A stretch of DNA of 64,000 nt from Profundicola chukchiensis (GTDB lineage Bacteria; Bacteroidota; Bacteroidia; Flavobacteriales; Weeksellaceae), in assembly GCF_029664245.1 (NCBI RefSeq), contig NZ_JANAIE010000005.1, positions 1 to 64,000 of the forward strand, read 5' to 3'. Below, one piece after another: positions 47,503-57,498 of the stretch. Every line of letters starts with the position of its first letter. Position 1 is the first letter of the stretch. A program made the translations under genes and the position numbers. The notes beneath the pieces are model-generated. The model saw nothing but the letters and a program-made list of their open reading frames with translations. It did no database searches and had not been told where the DNA came from.

Positions 47503-49629
47503 ATGTCAGAACGTAAAGATTTTTCAGGCATTTCACTTGATCTTAATATACTTAAAGAACAACCCAAAGTCCAAACACAGGAATTTGATGGTTTAAAAGT
47601 GCAGAATGCTTATGAAAACATCCCAGATCTAAGTGAAAGATTTGTTTCTGGATTTTCACCTTACTTGAGAGGTCCGTATACAACAATGTATGTAAAAAGA
47701 CCTTGGACTATTCGTCAATATGCAGGTTTTTCTACCGCCGAAGAATCTAATGCTTTTTATAGAAGAAACTTAGCTGCCGGACAAAAAGGTTTGTCGGTTG
47801 CTTTCGACTTAGCAACACACCGCGGATATGATTCAGATAACGAGCGTGTGCGTGGAGACGTAGGAAAAGCAGGAGTTGCTATCGACTCGGTAGAGGATAT
47901 GAAAATTCTTTTCGATCAAATTCCATTAGATAAAATTTCTGTTTCTATGACCATGAATGGTGCAGTTTTGCCAATTTTGGCATTTTACATCGTAGCTGGT
48001 GAAGAGCAAGGTGTTTCACAAGACCAACTTAGTGGAACCATTCAAAATGATATTTTGAAGGAATTTATGGTTAGAAATACGTATATCTATCCGCCAAAGC
48101 CTTCCATGAAAATTATTTCAGACATTTTTGAATATACAACCCAACATATTCCAAGATTCAACTCGATTTCCATCTCAGGTTACCATATGCAAGAAGCAGG
48201 CGCGACGCCAGCGTTAGAAATGGCGTATACCTTAGCCAACGGATATGAGTACGTGAAAACAGGATTAGAAGCAGGATTAGATATTGATGATTTTGCGCCA
48301 AGATTATCTTTCTTCTGGGCTATCGGAATGAACTTCTTCCAGGAAGTGGCTAAACTAAGAGCCGCAAGAATGCTTTGGGCTAAATTAATTTCTGAGTTTA
48401 AGCCTAAGAATAAAAAATCATTAATGCTGAGAACTCATTGCCAAACGAGTGGTTGGAGTTTAACAGAGCAAGAACCTTACAATAATATAGCTAGAACGGC
48501 CATTGAAGCATTAGCAGCGACTTTAGGTGGAACTCAATCTCTGCATACTAACGCACTAGACGAGGCAATTGCATTACCAACAGATTTCTCGGCACGTATT
48601 GCAAGAAATACACAGTTAATTATTCAAAATGAGACCCAAATTACGAGAACCGTAGACCCAATGGGTGGATCTCATATCATTGAAAACTTAACTCAAGAAA
48701 TCGCAGAAAAAGCTTGGGAATTTATTCAAGAGGTAAATGAATTAGGTGGAATGACCAAAGCTATCGAAGCTGGAATTCCAAAAATGAGAATTGAAGAAGC
48801 CGCTGCAAGAAAACAAGCCAACATCGATTCTGGAGAAGATATTATTGTTGGAATCAACGGATTTAAATCAAATTTAGAACAAGAGCAATTCGAGATTCTA
48901 TCTATTGACAATACGGAGGTTCGTAGAAAGCAAATCGAAAGATTAGAGCAAATCAAGAGTACTCGTAATCAAGAAAAAGTGGATGCAGCTTTAGAAGCTA
49001 TTAAAAAAGCAGCTAAATCTGGCGAAGGAAACCTTTTAGCTTTAAGCGTTACAGCAGCAAGAGAGCGTGCAACATTAGGAGAAATTTCAGATGCTATGGA
49101 AGAATCATTCGGAAGACATAAAGCCAAAATTCAATCGATTCAAGGCGTTTATGCATCGGCAGCAGCGGATGTAGATAGCTTTAAAAAAGCTCGAAAAATG
49201 GCGGATGAATTTGAGCAGAATGAAGGGCGTAGACCAAGAATTATGGTGGCTAAAATGGGACAAGATGGTCATGATCGTGGAGCAAAAGTGGTTTCGACTA
49301 GTTTCGCAGATATGGGATTTGATGTGGATATTGCACCGTTGTTCCAAACACCAAAAGAAGTGGCTAAACAAGCCATAGAAAACGACGTTCATGTGCTAGG
49401 AATTTCATCTTTAGCAGCTGGACACTTAACCTTAGTTCCTGAAGTTGTTAAGGAATTAGAAAAACTAGGAAACAAGGATATTTACATCGTAGTAGGTGGA
49501 GTAATTCCTCAGCAAGATTATGATTTCTTATACAAAAATGGAGCGGATGCCATATTTGGTCCAGGAACTAATTTAACACATAGTGCGATTAAAATTCTAG
49601 AGGAATTACAATCAGCTAAGACAAAATAA
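47503..49629 (+). CDS. methylmalonyl-CoA mutase, large (catalytic) subunit
   Basis: 708 aa. The N-terminal TIM barrel has [20 protein letters not shown] and [19 protein letters not shown]; the C-terminal B12 domain has the cobalamin-ligand motif DGHDRG with His590. It interconverts succinyl-CoA and (R)-methylmalonyl-CoA using adenosylcobalamin. Bacteroidota usually have a heterodimer; the small subunit gene is not adjacent, so it lies elsewhere or the enzyme is a homodimer. The neighbours sucAB and a 3-hydroxyacyl-CoA dehydrogenase fit propionate, odd-chain or branched-chain metabolism. Confidence 0.95.
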   Translation: MSERKDFSGISLDLNILKEQPKVQTQEFDGLKVQNAYENIPDLSERFVSGFSPYLRGPYTTMYVKRPWTIRQYAGFSTAEESNAFYRRNLAAGQKGLSVAFDLATHRGYDSDNERVRGDVGKAGVAIDSVEDMKILFDQIPLDKISVSMTMNGAVLPILAFYIVAGEEQGVSQDQLSGTIQNDILKEFMVRNTYIYPPKPSMKIISDIFEYTTQHIPRFNSISISGYHMQEAGATPALEMAYTLANGYEYVKTGLEAGLDIDDFAPRLSFFWAIGMNFFQEVAKLRAARMLWAKLISEFKPKNKKSLMLRTHCQTSGWSLTEQEPYNNIARTAIEALAATLGGTQSLHTNALDEAIALPTDFSARIARNTQLIIQNETQITRTVDPMGGSHIIENLTQEIAEKAWEFIQEVNELGGMTKAIEAGIPKMRIEEAAARKQANIDSGEDIIVGINGFKSNLEQEQFEILSIDNTEVRRKQIERLEQIKSTRNQEKVDAALEAIKKAAKSGEGNLLALSVTAARERATLGEISDAMEESFGRHKAKIQSIQGVYASAAADVDSFKKARKMADEFEQNEGRRPRIMVAKMGQDGHDRGAKVVSTSFADMGFDVDIAPLFQTPKEVAKQAIENDVHVLGISSLAAGHLTLVPEVVKELEKLGNKDIYIVVGGVIPQQDYDFLYKNGADAIFGPGTNLTHSAIKILEELQSAKTK

Positions 49630-49659
49630 TTTAAACGAAAGAATAAAAAATAAATATAA

Positions 49660-50550
49660 ATGAAGAACATCACAGTTATTGGTGCAGGTACCATGGGTAA
49701 TGGAATTGCTCACGTATTTGCTCAAAAAGATTTCAACGTACATTTAGTAGATATTTCACAAGATGCTTTAGATAAAGCGGTTGCAACCATCGGGAAAAAC
49801 CTTGATAGAATGGTTGCAAAAGAAAGAATCACTGAAGATGATAAAAAGTCGACTTTAGCTAATATTACTACTTTCACTTCTATTGATGATGCCATCACAG
49901 AAGCTGATTTAATTGTAGAAGCAGCTACTGAAAATGTTGATTTAAAAATGAAAATCTTTAGAGAGCTAGATGAAAAAGCTCCTGAGAAAGCAATTTTAGC
50001 AACCAATACTTCTTCAATTTCTATTACACAAATCGCTGCTCAAACTAAAAGAGCTGATAAAGTAATCGGAATGCACTTTATGAACCCAGTTCCAATTATG
50101 AAATTGGTTGAGGTAATTAGAGGTTATAATACATCTGATGAGGTGACAAACCGCATTATGGAAATGTCTAAAAACCTAGGAAAAGTTCCAGTTGAGGTTA
50201 ACGATTATCCAGGTTTCGTTGCTAATAGAATTTTAATGCCAATGATTAACGAAGCAATTTATTGCTTATACGAAGATGTAGCGGGTGTAGAGGAAATCGA
50301 CACTGTGATGAAATTAGGTATGGCACATCCAATGGGACCACTTCAGTTGGCTGACTTTATAGGATTAGATGTTTGTCTATCTATCTTAAACGTATTGTAC
50401 GACGGATTCAAAAATCCTAAATATGCTCCATGTCCGTTATTAGTAAATATGGTAATGGCAGGTAAGAAAGGAGTGAAGTCTGGAGAAGGATTCTACGACT
50501 ATTCTGAAAGTAAAAAAGCAGAAAAAATAGCGGCACAATTCGCTAAATAA
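49660..50550 (+). CDS. 3-hydroxybutyryl-CoA (3-hydroxyacyl-CoA) dehydrogenase
   Basis: 296 aa. NAD-binding GAGTMGNGIAHVFAQ at the N-terminus, the catalytic His-Phe-Met-Asn-Pro segment (GMHFMNPVPIMKLVEVI), and the C-terminal domain FVANRILMPMINEAIYCLYE and GPLQLADFIGLDV. A single-domain enzyme of the Hbd/PaaH type oxidising 3-hydroxyacyl-CoA to 3-ketoacyl-CoA. It lies 30 nt after the mutase gene, so it is probably in the same operon. Confidence 0.94.
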   Translation: MKNITVIGAGTMGNGIAHVFAQKDFNVHLVDISQDALDKAVATIGKNLDRMVAKERITEDDKKSTLANITTFTSIDDAITEADLIVEAATENVDLKMKIFRELDEKAPEKAILATNTSSISITQIAAQTKRADKVIGMHFMNPVPIMKLVEVIRGYNTSDEVTNRIMEMSKNLGKVPVEVNDYPGFVANRILMPMINEAIYCLYEDVAGVEEIDTVMKLGMAHPMGPLQLADFIGLDVCLSILNVLYDGFKNPKYAPCPLLVNMVMAGKKGVKSGEGFYDYSESKKAEKIAAQFAK

Positions 50551-50569
50551 AAGCTTATAATTCCAATAG

Positions 50570-50615
50570 CCCACAAATTTTGAATCCTCGGATTTAAGCT
50601 TTGTGGGTTTTTTAT
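50570..50615 (+). terminator. intrinsic terminator
   Basis: Outer stem CCCACAAA (50570-50577) with TTTGTGGG (50600-50607), with an inner AATCC/GGATT hairpin, then TTTTTTATTT. Confidence 0.88.
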
Positions 50616-50715
50616 TTAAAATAAATCTTTAAAGCAAGTTAAAATTGATTTTGAAGCATTTTACACCAAAATCAATCACAAAATCTTTATTATATTTACC
50701 AAAATTGAATTAATT

Positions 50716-52845
50716 ATGATGACAACGTATTCGAAGTTGAGCATTGTTGCGTTATTCTTGAGTGTATTTACATTCGCCCAGCAAGGTGGTGGAATGTGGA
50801 TTCCAACAGAATTAAACGAACAAGAAATGAAAGAAATGGGAATGAATATTTCTGCAAAAGATATTTTCGACCCATCCCAACCTAGTATTAAAGATGCGAT
50901 CGCTCACTTTGGTGGAGGTTGTACCTCAGAGGTGATTTCTCCAAAAGGTTTATTATTAACTAATCATCATTGTGGTTTTGGTCAAATTCAATCACACTCA
51001 ACCGTAGAAAATAACTATTTAGAAGATGGTTTTTGGGCTGAGTCTTTTGAGAAAGAATTACCAAACCCAGGTTTAGATGCTACTTTTATTGTAGACATCC
51101 GCGAGGTTACTGATAAAGTATTACAAGGTGTTAGTTCAACGGATTCTGAAGTTGTTAGAAACGGTAGAATTAAAGATAATATCGACATCATTACAGCGAA
51201 TACAGTAAAAGAATCATATCAAGATGTAATGATTAAGCCTTTCTATAAAGGAAATAAATACTATTTATTCATTACTGAAACTTACAAAGATGTGAGATTA
51301 GTAGGTGCCCCACCAAGTAGCATCGGGAAATTCGGAAGCGATACAGATAACTGGATGTGGCCAAGACACACTGGGGATTTTGCTGTATTTAGAATTTATG
51401 CAGATAAGAACAATAAGCCAGCTGAATATTCAAAAGATAACGTTCCTTACACTCCAAAACACTACTTACCAGTTAATGTAGGTGGAATTAACGAAGGTGA
51501 CTTTACTTTTGTATTTGGTTTCCCAGGTATGACAGATGAGTATTTACCAGCTTCTTCTATCGAGCAAATTACTACGAAATTAAACCCAGCTAAAATTGAA
51601 ATCAGAGAAAATGCATTGAAAATTATTGATGGTTACATGAAGAGTGATCCTCAAATTAAAATCCAATATGCATCTAAATATGCAAGAGTTGCTAACTACT
51701 ACAAAAAGTGGATTGGTGAGAATCAAGGTTTAGCAAAATCTAATGCTATTGCTAAAAAGAAAGCTTATGAAGCTGACTTTAATGAAAGAGTACGCAAGGC
51801 ATGTATGACAGAAAAGAGCAAAAGATGTGTTGAGTATCCAAGCTTAGTTTCAGATTTAGACAAGCTAAATGGAATGATCGAGCCTTATAACTTTGCAAGT
51901 GATTATTTCGACGAGACAATTTATAGAAATTCTGAAACCTTTAGAGTTGCCCTTTTATTAAATAACGTATTGGCATTAGAGAAAAAAGAAGGTTTTGATG
52001 CGTATTACAATAGAATTGAAGGTTATTTAGATGGTTTATTTAAAGACTATAATGCAATGGTAGACAAAGAAGTTTCTTTAGCATTATGGGATATGTACAA
52101 AGAAAATATGCCTAAAGAATTTCAACCTAAAGATGTAAATATCACTGCTGATGACATTAAGAATTCTGTAATTGTAAAATCATTAGCAAAAGATACTAAG
52201 AAAACTTTCTCTAATAAGGCTAGCTTTTTAAAAGCTTTAAAATCTGATGCTTTAGTTGCTAAGATTGGAAAAGTGAAAGATGCTTACGAAAACAATGTTA
52301 CTAAGAATCAATCACAGCTTCAAGCTCAGATTAATAATAAAATGAGAACTTACATGAAAGCTCAGTTAGAATTTATGGATGACACTAAATTCTTCCCAGA
52401 TGCTAACTCTACTTTACGTGTAACTTACGGTAAAGTAAATGGTTATGAGCCTTCAGATGCAGTTTACTATGCGCCAACTTCTACTTTAAAAGGGGTAATG
52501 GAGAAATATGTTCCTGGTGATTACGAGTTCGACGCTCCAGCTAAATTAATTGAGTTATACAATAACAAAGATTATGGAGATTATGCTCAAGATGGTGAAA
52601 TTCCAGTTAACTTCTTAGCAACTAACCACACGACAGGAGGAAACTCTGGAAGTCCTGCTTTAGATGCTGATGGTAACTTAATCGGTTTGAACTTCGATAG
52701 AGTTTGGGAAGGAACTATGAGTGACTATAACTATGATCCAGAAATCTGTAGAAACATCATGGTTGATGCTCGTTATATCTTGTTCATCATCGATAAATAT
52801 GCTAATGCTCAGCGTTTAATCGACGAGATGACATTAGTTAAGTAA
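50716..52845 (+). CDS. S46 family dipeptidyl-peptidase, DPP11-like
   Basis: 709 aa with a signal peptide (cut near FTFAQ). The chymotrypsin-like catalytic His is His85 in TNHHCGFGQ, and the nucleophile is Ser644 in TGGNSGSPALD. Eighteen residues after the Ser is Arg662 (NFDRVWEG). In the Porphyromonas enzymes that position is Arg673 in Asp/Glu-specific DPP11 and Gly in DPP7. The exact offset suggests acidic P1 specificity. S46 enzymes release N-terminal dipeptides in the periplasm. Specificity is inferred from this one residue and from family knowledge. Confidence 0.92.
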   Translation: MMTTYSKLSIVALFLSVFTFAQQGGGMWIPTELNEQEMKEMGMNISAKDIFDPSQPSIKDAIAHFGGGCTSEVISPKGLLLTNHHCGFGQIQSHSTVENNYLEDGFWAESFEKELPNPGLDATFIVDIREVTDKVLQGVSSTDSEVVRNGRIKDNIDIITANTVKESYQDVMIKPFYKGNKYYLFITETYKDVRLVGAPPSSIGKFGSDTDNWMWPRHTGDFAVFRIYADKNNKPAEYSKDNVPYTPKHYLPVNVGGINEGDFTFVFGFPGMTDEYLPASSIEQITTKLNPAKIEIRENALKIIDGYMKSDPQIKIQYASKYARVANYYKKWIGENQGLAKSNAIAKKKAYEADFNERVRKACMTEKSKRCVEYPSLVSDLDKLNGMIEPYNFASDYFDETIYRNSETFRVALLLNNVLALEKKEGFDAYYNRIEGYLDGLFKDYNAMVDKEVSLALWDMYKENMPKEFQPKDVNITADDIKNSVIVKSLAKDTKKTFSNKASFLKALKSDALVAKIGKVKDAYENNVTKNQSQLQAQINNKMRTYMKAQLEFMDDTKFFPDANSTLRVTYGKVNGYEPSDAVYYAPTSTLKGVMEKYVPGDYEFDAPAKLIELYNNKDYGDYAQDGEIPVNFLATNHTTGGNSGSPALDADGNLIGLNFDRVWEGTMSDYNYDPEICRNIMVDARYILFIIDKYANAQRLIDEMTLVK

Positions 52846-52863
52846 TAATAACAACAACTATTT

Positions 52864-52905
52864 ACATAAATGAATTTCATTCCGGTGAAATTCATTTATG
52901 TTTTA
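52864..52905 (+). terminator. terminator with a 16-bp perfect stem after the S46 gene
   Basis: Bases 52864-52879 pair perfectly with 52886-52901 around TTCCGG, followed by TTTT. It also shows that the frame extending from 52870 into the next gene is not translated. Confidence 0.9.
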
Positions 52906-52923
52906 GGCCAAAAATCTTTCAAT

Positions 52924-53925
52924 ATGAATAAATTAATAATTTTAGCTGCTTTAGCTTTTGGATTTGCTTGCAAGTCTCAACAAAATGTAGCGGTAAAAGA
53001 TACCAGCGTTCAGGCTTATGAATTGAGTCAGTACATTGAGGAAAACGAGATCAAGGAAATGCTGTACACTTACGCCAGTGATGAATTCAAAGGTCGTGAG
53101 GCAGGTTCAGAGTTCGAGTATATCGCAACAGAATATATCCGTGATTTTTATAAAGATTTAGGAATTGCTGCAGCCCCTGGAACGCAAGACTATTATCAAT
53201 TAATTCCACAAGGAACTTATTCTAGATTGTCAGGTGACGCTAACAATGTGGTAGCATATTTACCTGGAACGGATAAAGCTGATGAAGTAATAGTTTTATC
53301 TGCTCATTTAGATCACTTAGGTGTTCATAATGGTAAAACCTATAACGGTGCTGATGATGATGGTAGTGGAACTATTGCTATAATGAATATTGCAAAGGCA
53401 ATGAAGAAAGCTTCTGATAAAGGAATTAAGCCTCGTAGAACAATTGTATTCTTACACGTAACAGGAGAGGAAAAAGGCTTATACGGATCTCATTATTATG
53501 CCGAAAACCCATTATTGCCTTTAGAAAATACCATTACGAATTTAAACATAGATATGATTGGTAGAGTGGATGATGAGCACAAAAATGATGAAGATTATCT
53601 TTATTTAATCGGTTCAGAAATGTTGAGCAAAGAATTAAAACAAGTTTCTGATGAGGTGAACAACAAACACTTCCAAATGAATTTTGATTATAGATTCGAT
53701 GCTCCAAACGATCCTAATAGATTCTACTACAGATCAGATCATTATAATTTTGCTAAAAATGGTATTCCTGTAATTTTCTATTTTAATGGAACACACGATG
53801 ACTATCACAAGGATTCTGATACTGCCGATAAAATTAACTATCCATTGTTGACTAAACGCACAAAATTAATTTTTGCTACAGCTTGGACTTTAGCCAATAG
53901 AGAAAACAAACCAGCTTTAGATTAA
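52924..53925 (+). CDS. M28 family metallopeptidase, lipoprotein
   Basis: 333 aa from the chosen start. Lipobox GFAC gives lipidated Cys16. Two-zinc aminopeptidase motifs are all present: SAHLDHLG, NGADDDGSG, TGEEKGLYGSHYY and NIDMIGRVD, then YYRSDHYNFAKNGIP with the last ligand His. The start at 52924 is chosen because the longer frame runs through the upstream terminator. It and the S46 peptidase form a secreted peptide-digestion pair. Confidence 0.92.
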   Translation: MNKLIILAALAFGFACKSQQNVAVKDTSVQAYELSQYIEENEIKEMLYTYASDEFKGREAGSEFEYIATEYIRDFYKDLGIAAAPGTQDYYQLIPQGTYSRLSGDANNVVAYLPGTDKADEVIVLSAHLDHLGVHNGKTYNGADDDGSGTIAIMNIAKAMKKASDKGIKPRRTIVFLHVTGEEKGLYGSHYYAENPLLPLENTITNLNIDMIGRVDDEHKNDEDYLYLIGSEMLSKELKQVSDEVNNKHFQMNFDYRFDAPNDPNRFYYRSDHYNFAKNGIPVIFYFNGTHDDYHKDSDTADKINYPLLTKRTKLIFATAWTLANRENKPALD

Positions 53926-53953
53926 AATTTTAGTTGAGTTAGATTTAAAACTT

Positions 53954-53997
53954 AAAATGCTTCTTTTATTGACGATATTAAAAGAAGCATTTTTTTG
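53954..53997 (+). terminator. intrinsic terminator after the M28 gene
   Basis: Stem AATGCTTCTTTTA-type (53954-53968) with its complement up to 53992 and a T run. Confidence 0.88.
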
Positions 53998-54021
53998 TAC
54001 ATTTAATTTAAATAATATTTC

Positions 54022-54489
54022 ATGCAAAAGATTTACATCCTATTAATAAGCGTTTTAATAACTTCATGTGCCAGTATTCCACAAGCTCAAGAAAAAGAAC
54101 AAATCGATAAAGTACTAAACGAATGGCATCATGCAGCCGCTGTGGCAGACGAAGATGCATTTTTTGGAGCTTTTGCTGAAGATGGAATTTATATCGGCAC
54201 AGACGCAACAGAACATTGGACAGCTAAAGAATTACAAGAATGGTCCGTAAAAGCATTTGCTAAAGAATCAGCCTGGGCATTTGAATCTTATAATCGGCAT
54301 ATATTCTTTTCTAAAGATGGCAAAACTGCTTGGTTTGATGAATTGTTAAACACTTGGATGGGGACTTGTAGAGGTTCAGGTGTTTTAGAGAAAGTTGATG
54401 GTGATTGGAAAATAGCCCATTATCACTTGGCGGTGGCTGTTCCCAATCAGAAAATTAATGACTATTTAGACTTACTAAAAGAGGACTAA
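54022..54489 (+). CDS. SnoaL/NTF2-like lipoprotein (DUF4440 type)
   Basis: 155 aa. Lipobox ITSC at Cys16. The mature part fits the cone-shaped NTF2 fold: an N-terminal helix ([24 protein letters not shown]), a short helix and sheet, and the final strands [14 protein letters not shown]. Proteins of this type are widespread and of varied or unknown function. Monocistronic by its surroundings. Confidence 0.8.
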   Translation: MQKIYILLISVLITSCASIPQAQEKEQIDKVLNEWHHAAAVADEDAFFGAFAEDGIYIGTDATEHWTAKELQEWSVKAFAKESAWAFESYNRHIFFSKDGKTAWFDELLNTWMGTCRGSGVLEKVDGDWKIAHYHLAVAVPNQKINDYLDLLKED

Positions 54490-54527
54490 GAAAACAGCTA
54501 TCTTAGGTTTTAGATTAATTTTCACAC

Positions 54528-54555
54528 TTTGGTTGTTTACGATTTCTTATATTTG
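54528..54555 (+). promoter_or_regulatory. accA promoter
   Basis: TTTG (54528-54531) and TATATTTG (54548-54555) with a spacer of 16 nt, slightly short. The predicted start near 54561 leaves a leader of about 17 nt to the ATG at 54578. Confidence 0.6.
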
Positions 54556-54577
54556 TTTTTACATTAAAATTCAACCC

Positions 54578-55531
54578 ATGGATTATTTAGATTTTGAAAT
54601 GCCAATCAAGGAATTGATGGAGCAGTATGATAAGTGCATTTCGATAGGAGAAGAAAGCGGTATTGACGTAAATGAAAGCTGTAAGCAGATCGATGCTAAG
54701 CTATTAGAAGTCAAAAAAGAAATATATAGTAACTTGACACCTTGGCAAAGAGTCCAAGTTTCGAGACACCCGAATAGACCTTATACTTTAGATTACATTA
54801 AAGGTTTGACCAATAACAATTTTATCGAGTTGCATGGAGATAGAGCTTATGCAGATGATAAAGCTATGATTGGTGGATTTGGTAAATTAAATGGTGAAAC
54901 CGTTATGTTTATCGGTCAACAAAAAGGAAAAAACACCAAAGAAAGACAATATCGTCGTTTTGGTATGTCAAATCCAGATGGATATAGAAAAGCACTTCGC
55001 TTAATGAAGTTGGCTGAGAAATTCAACAAACCTATTGTTACGTTTGTAGATACGCCAGGTGCTTATCCAGGTTTGGAGGCAGAAGAGAGAGGACAAGGTC
55101 AAGCAATTGCTTTAAATATCTCAGAAATGCTTCAATTGAAAGTTCCTGTGATCAGTGTAGTGATTGGTGAAGGAGCGAGTGGTGGAGCTTTAGGAATTGG
55201 TGTTGGAAACAAAGTTTATATGTTAGAAAACACTTGGTATTCTGTGATTTCTCCTGAATCTTGTTCTTCTATTTTATGGAGAAGTTGGGATTATAAAGAA
55301 ACCGCAGCCGATGCCTTGAAATTGACGCCAGATGATATGTTAAAACAAAAAATCATCGACGGAATCATTCCAGAACCTTTAGGTGGTGCACATTCAGATG
55401 AGGAACAAATGTTTGAAATTCTTCGTGAACATCTTACGAAGTCCATCAAAGAATTAAGTAAATTATCTGAAAAAGAATTAACAAAAACACGTCAGGAAAA
55501 ATTCCTAAAAATGGGTGTGTTTAAAGGTTAA
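54578..55531 (+). CDS. accA: acetyl-CoA carboxylase carboxyltransferase, alpha subunit
   Basis: 317 aa, family length. Crotonase-fold domain with [40 protein letters not shown] and [16 protein letters not shown]. It transfers the carboxyl group from biotin to acetyl-CoA together with AccD, which is not adjacent. The ATG at 54578 is chosen over the upstream TTG because a promoter (54528-54555) overlaps the extension. Gene order accA-dnaB follows. Confidence 0.96.
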   Translation: MDYLDFEMPIKELMEQYDKCISIGEESGIDVNESCKQIDAKLLEVKKEIYSNLTPWQRVQVSRHPNRPYTLDYIKGLTNNNFIELHGDRAYADDKAMIGGFGKLNGETVMFIGQQKGKNTKERQYRRFGMSNPDGYRKALRLMKLAEKFNKPIVTFVDTPGAYPGLEAEERGQGQAIALNISEMLQLKVPVISVVIGEGASGGALGIGVGNKVYMLENTWYSVISPESCSSILWRSWDYKETAADALKLTPDDMLKQKIIDGIIPEPLGGAHSDEEQMFEILREHLTKSIKELSKLSEKELTKTRQEKFLKMGVFKG

Positions 55532-55574
55532 TTTTTCGTATATTATATAGAATTCAAGTTTACAAATTAAAATT

Positions 55575-55604
55575 AGTCTGAAGAAACTAGAGTTTCTTCG
55601 GACT
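55575..55604 (+). other. strong stem-loop between accA and dnaB
   Basis: Fourteen-nt arms (55575-55588 and 55591-55604) pair throughout with one G.U, leaving only 2 nt between them, so the innermost pairs must open. No T run follows. It may be a weak terminator or a processing or stability element. Confidence 0.6.
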
Positions 55605-55762
55605 ACATTTGCCTTAAATTTTGATGGATTTATCCCATTGAAATTTTAACATCTTTGCAATCGCTTTTATAGTGTAAGCTTGCGAAGAGATTGTCGTCTT
55701 TGTTAATAAAACAAAGTGAATTTTTTAAAACCTATAAGCATTTTTTATACTTTTACCAGTCC

Positions 55763-57334
55763 ATGGAGAACCCTAGCGCAAATATTAAAACGAACTTTAA
55801 ACCACAGAAAATCAACACGGTAAATCGAGGTAAATTACCTCCTCAAGCGGTCGATTTAGAGGAAGCTGTGTTGGGAGCCATGATGATCGACAAAAAAGGA
55901 TTGAACGAAACGATCGAGATCCTTCAAGAAGAATTTTTCTATCGTCCGGAGCATCAATACATTTTTGCTGCCATCACAACTTTGTTCAATGAATCACAAC
56001 CAATCGATTTATTGACGGTTTCTAATCAGTTGAGAAAAGATGGTAAATTAGAGAGTGTGGGTGGTGACTTTTATTTAATCGGACTCACCCAAAAAGTATC
56101 AACCTCTGCACATATTGAATTCCACGCAAGAGTAATTCAAGAGAAATATGTTTTAAGAAAGTTGATTGAAATTTCTTCTAATATTATTGACAAGTCTTAC
56201 GACGATACATCTGATATTTTTGAGTTATTAGATGAGGCCGAGAGCGAGATTTTCAAAATTACCGATGGTAGTTTGAAATCGAGTTATATGGATTCTAAAT
56301 CATTAGTTTTCCAAGCTATTGAACAAATTAAAGCGATGTCTGAGAAAGAAGGTCTAAGTGGAGTTCCTTCTGGATTTACAGAAATCGATAAAATTACTTC
56401 AGGTTGGCAGGCTTCGGATTTAGTCATCTTAGCAGCTCGTCCTGGTATGGGTAAAACCGCTTTCGTATTGTCTATGGCAAAGAATATTGCTGTAGATAGT
56501 AAAATGCCGGTTGCTGTATTCTCTCTGGAGATGAGTAGTGTGCAGTTGATTACCCGTTTGATTGTAGGTGAAACCGGGATTAAATCAGATAAAATTAAAA
56601 AAGGTACCTTAACGGATGCCGAGTGGAAGCAGCTTTATACCAAAGTTAAAGGTTTAGAGAATGCACCACTTTATATTGACGATACGCCAGCCTTAAACGT
56701 TTTTGACTTAAGAGCTAAATGTAGAAGGCTAGTTTCTCAGCACGGAGTTAAGTTAATTATTATTGACTACTTGCAGTTAATGACCACTCGAGACAAGGGT
56801 GCTTCTGGTAACCGTGAGCAAGAAATTTCTACGATTTCTCGAAGTTTGAAAGCTATTGCAAAGGAGTTAAATGTACCCGTTATCGCACTTTCTCAGCTAT
56901 CGAGAGCGGTTGAAACGCGTGGAGGAAATAAACGTCCATTATTATCCGACCTTAGGGAGTCTGGAGCGATTGAGCAGGATGCGGATATCGTAACCTTTAT
57001 TTATCGTCCAGAGTATTATAAATTAGACCATTGGGATGACGAGGAGGCAACACCTTGTGCTGGACAGGCTGAGTTTATTATTGCAAAGCACAGAAACGGT
57101 GCCTTAGAAAATATTCGATTACGATTTATCGGTGATCAGGCTAAGTTTACCGATTTAGAAACTGAATCTTTTGATTTTGGTGAACCTGTAATGCTTCAAA
57201 GTAGTATGAATGATGGTGATGATTTAGGATTTACAGCATCTTCTGAAGAAGCATTTGGTAGTGGATTTGGACCAGAACAATTCGGAACGCCAGAGGATTT
57301 TAACACCGATGATGATGACGTAATGCCTTTTTAA
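55763..57334 (+). CDS. dnaB: replicative DNA helicase DnaB
   Basis: 523 aa. N-terminal domain (PQAVDLEEAVLGAMMIDKKG), linker helix, and RecA-type ATPase with Walker A ARPGMGKTAF, Walker B LIIIDYLQLM and LSQLSRAVETRGGNKRPLLSDLRESGAIEQDAD. The C-terminal 35 residues are acidic and Gly/Phe-rich. Hexameric helicase that unwinds the fork and loads primase. The ATG at 55763 (MENPSANIK) is preferred to an upstream in-frame start in the spacer. No intein. Confidence 0.97.
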   Translation: MENPSANIKTNFKPQKINTVNRGKLPPQAVDLEEAVLGAMMIDKKGLNETIEILQEEFFYRPEHQYIFAAITTLFNESQPIDLLTVSNQLRKDGKLESVGGDFYLIGLTQKVSTSAHIEFHARVIQEKYVLRKLIEISSNIIDKSYDDTSDIFELLDEAESEIFKITDGSLKSSYMDSKSLVFQAIEQIKAMSEKEGLSGVPSGFTEIDKITSGWQASDLVILAARPGMGKTAFVLSMAKNIAVDSKMPVAVFSLEMSSVQLITRLIVGETGIKSDKIKKGTLTDAEWKQLYTKVKGLENAPLYIDDTPALNVFDLRAKCRRLVSQHGVKLIIIDYLQLMTTRDKGASGNREQEISTISRSLKAIAKELNVPVIALSQLSRAVETRGGNKRPLLSDLRESGAIEQDADIVTFIYRPEYYKLDHWDDEEATPCAGQAEFIIAKHRNGALENIRLRFIGDQAKFTDLETESFDFGEPVMLQSSMNDGDDLGFTASSEEAFGSGFGPEQFGTPEDFNTDDDDVMPF

Positions 57335-57363
57335 GGGATTATATATTTAATAGAAAAAAATAG

Positions 57364-57402
57364 AAAGGTTTAACAATTGAAATATTTGTTAGACCTTTTT
57401 TT
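57364..57402 (+). terminator. intrinsic terminator after dnaB
   Basis: Thirteen-bp stem (57364-57376 with 57386-57398, one G.U), 9-nt loop, then Ts. Confidence 0.92.
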
Positions 57403-57498
57403 ATGTTTAAAATTTAAGTTTATAAAATATTCTACATAAATTATATCGAGGTCTGCGTAATTATTTCTAGATTTAATGTAATTCTTAACCTTGTCATC

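Noticed and set aside
52870-52923. 18-residue N-terminal extension of the M28 peptidase
   Set aside because: It is encoded by the terminator hairpin of the previous gene; the lipoprotein signal starts at 52924.
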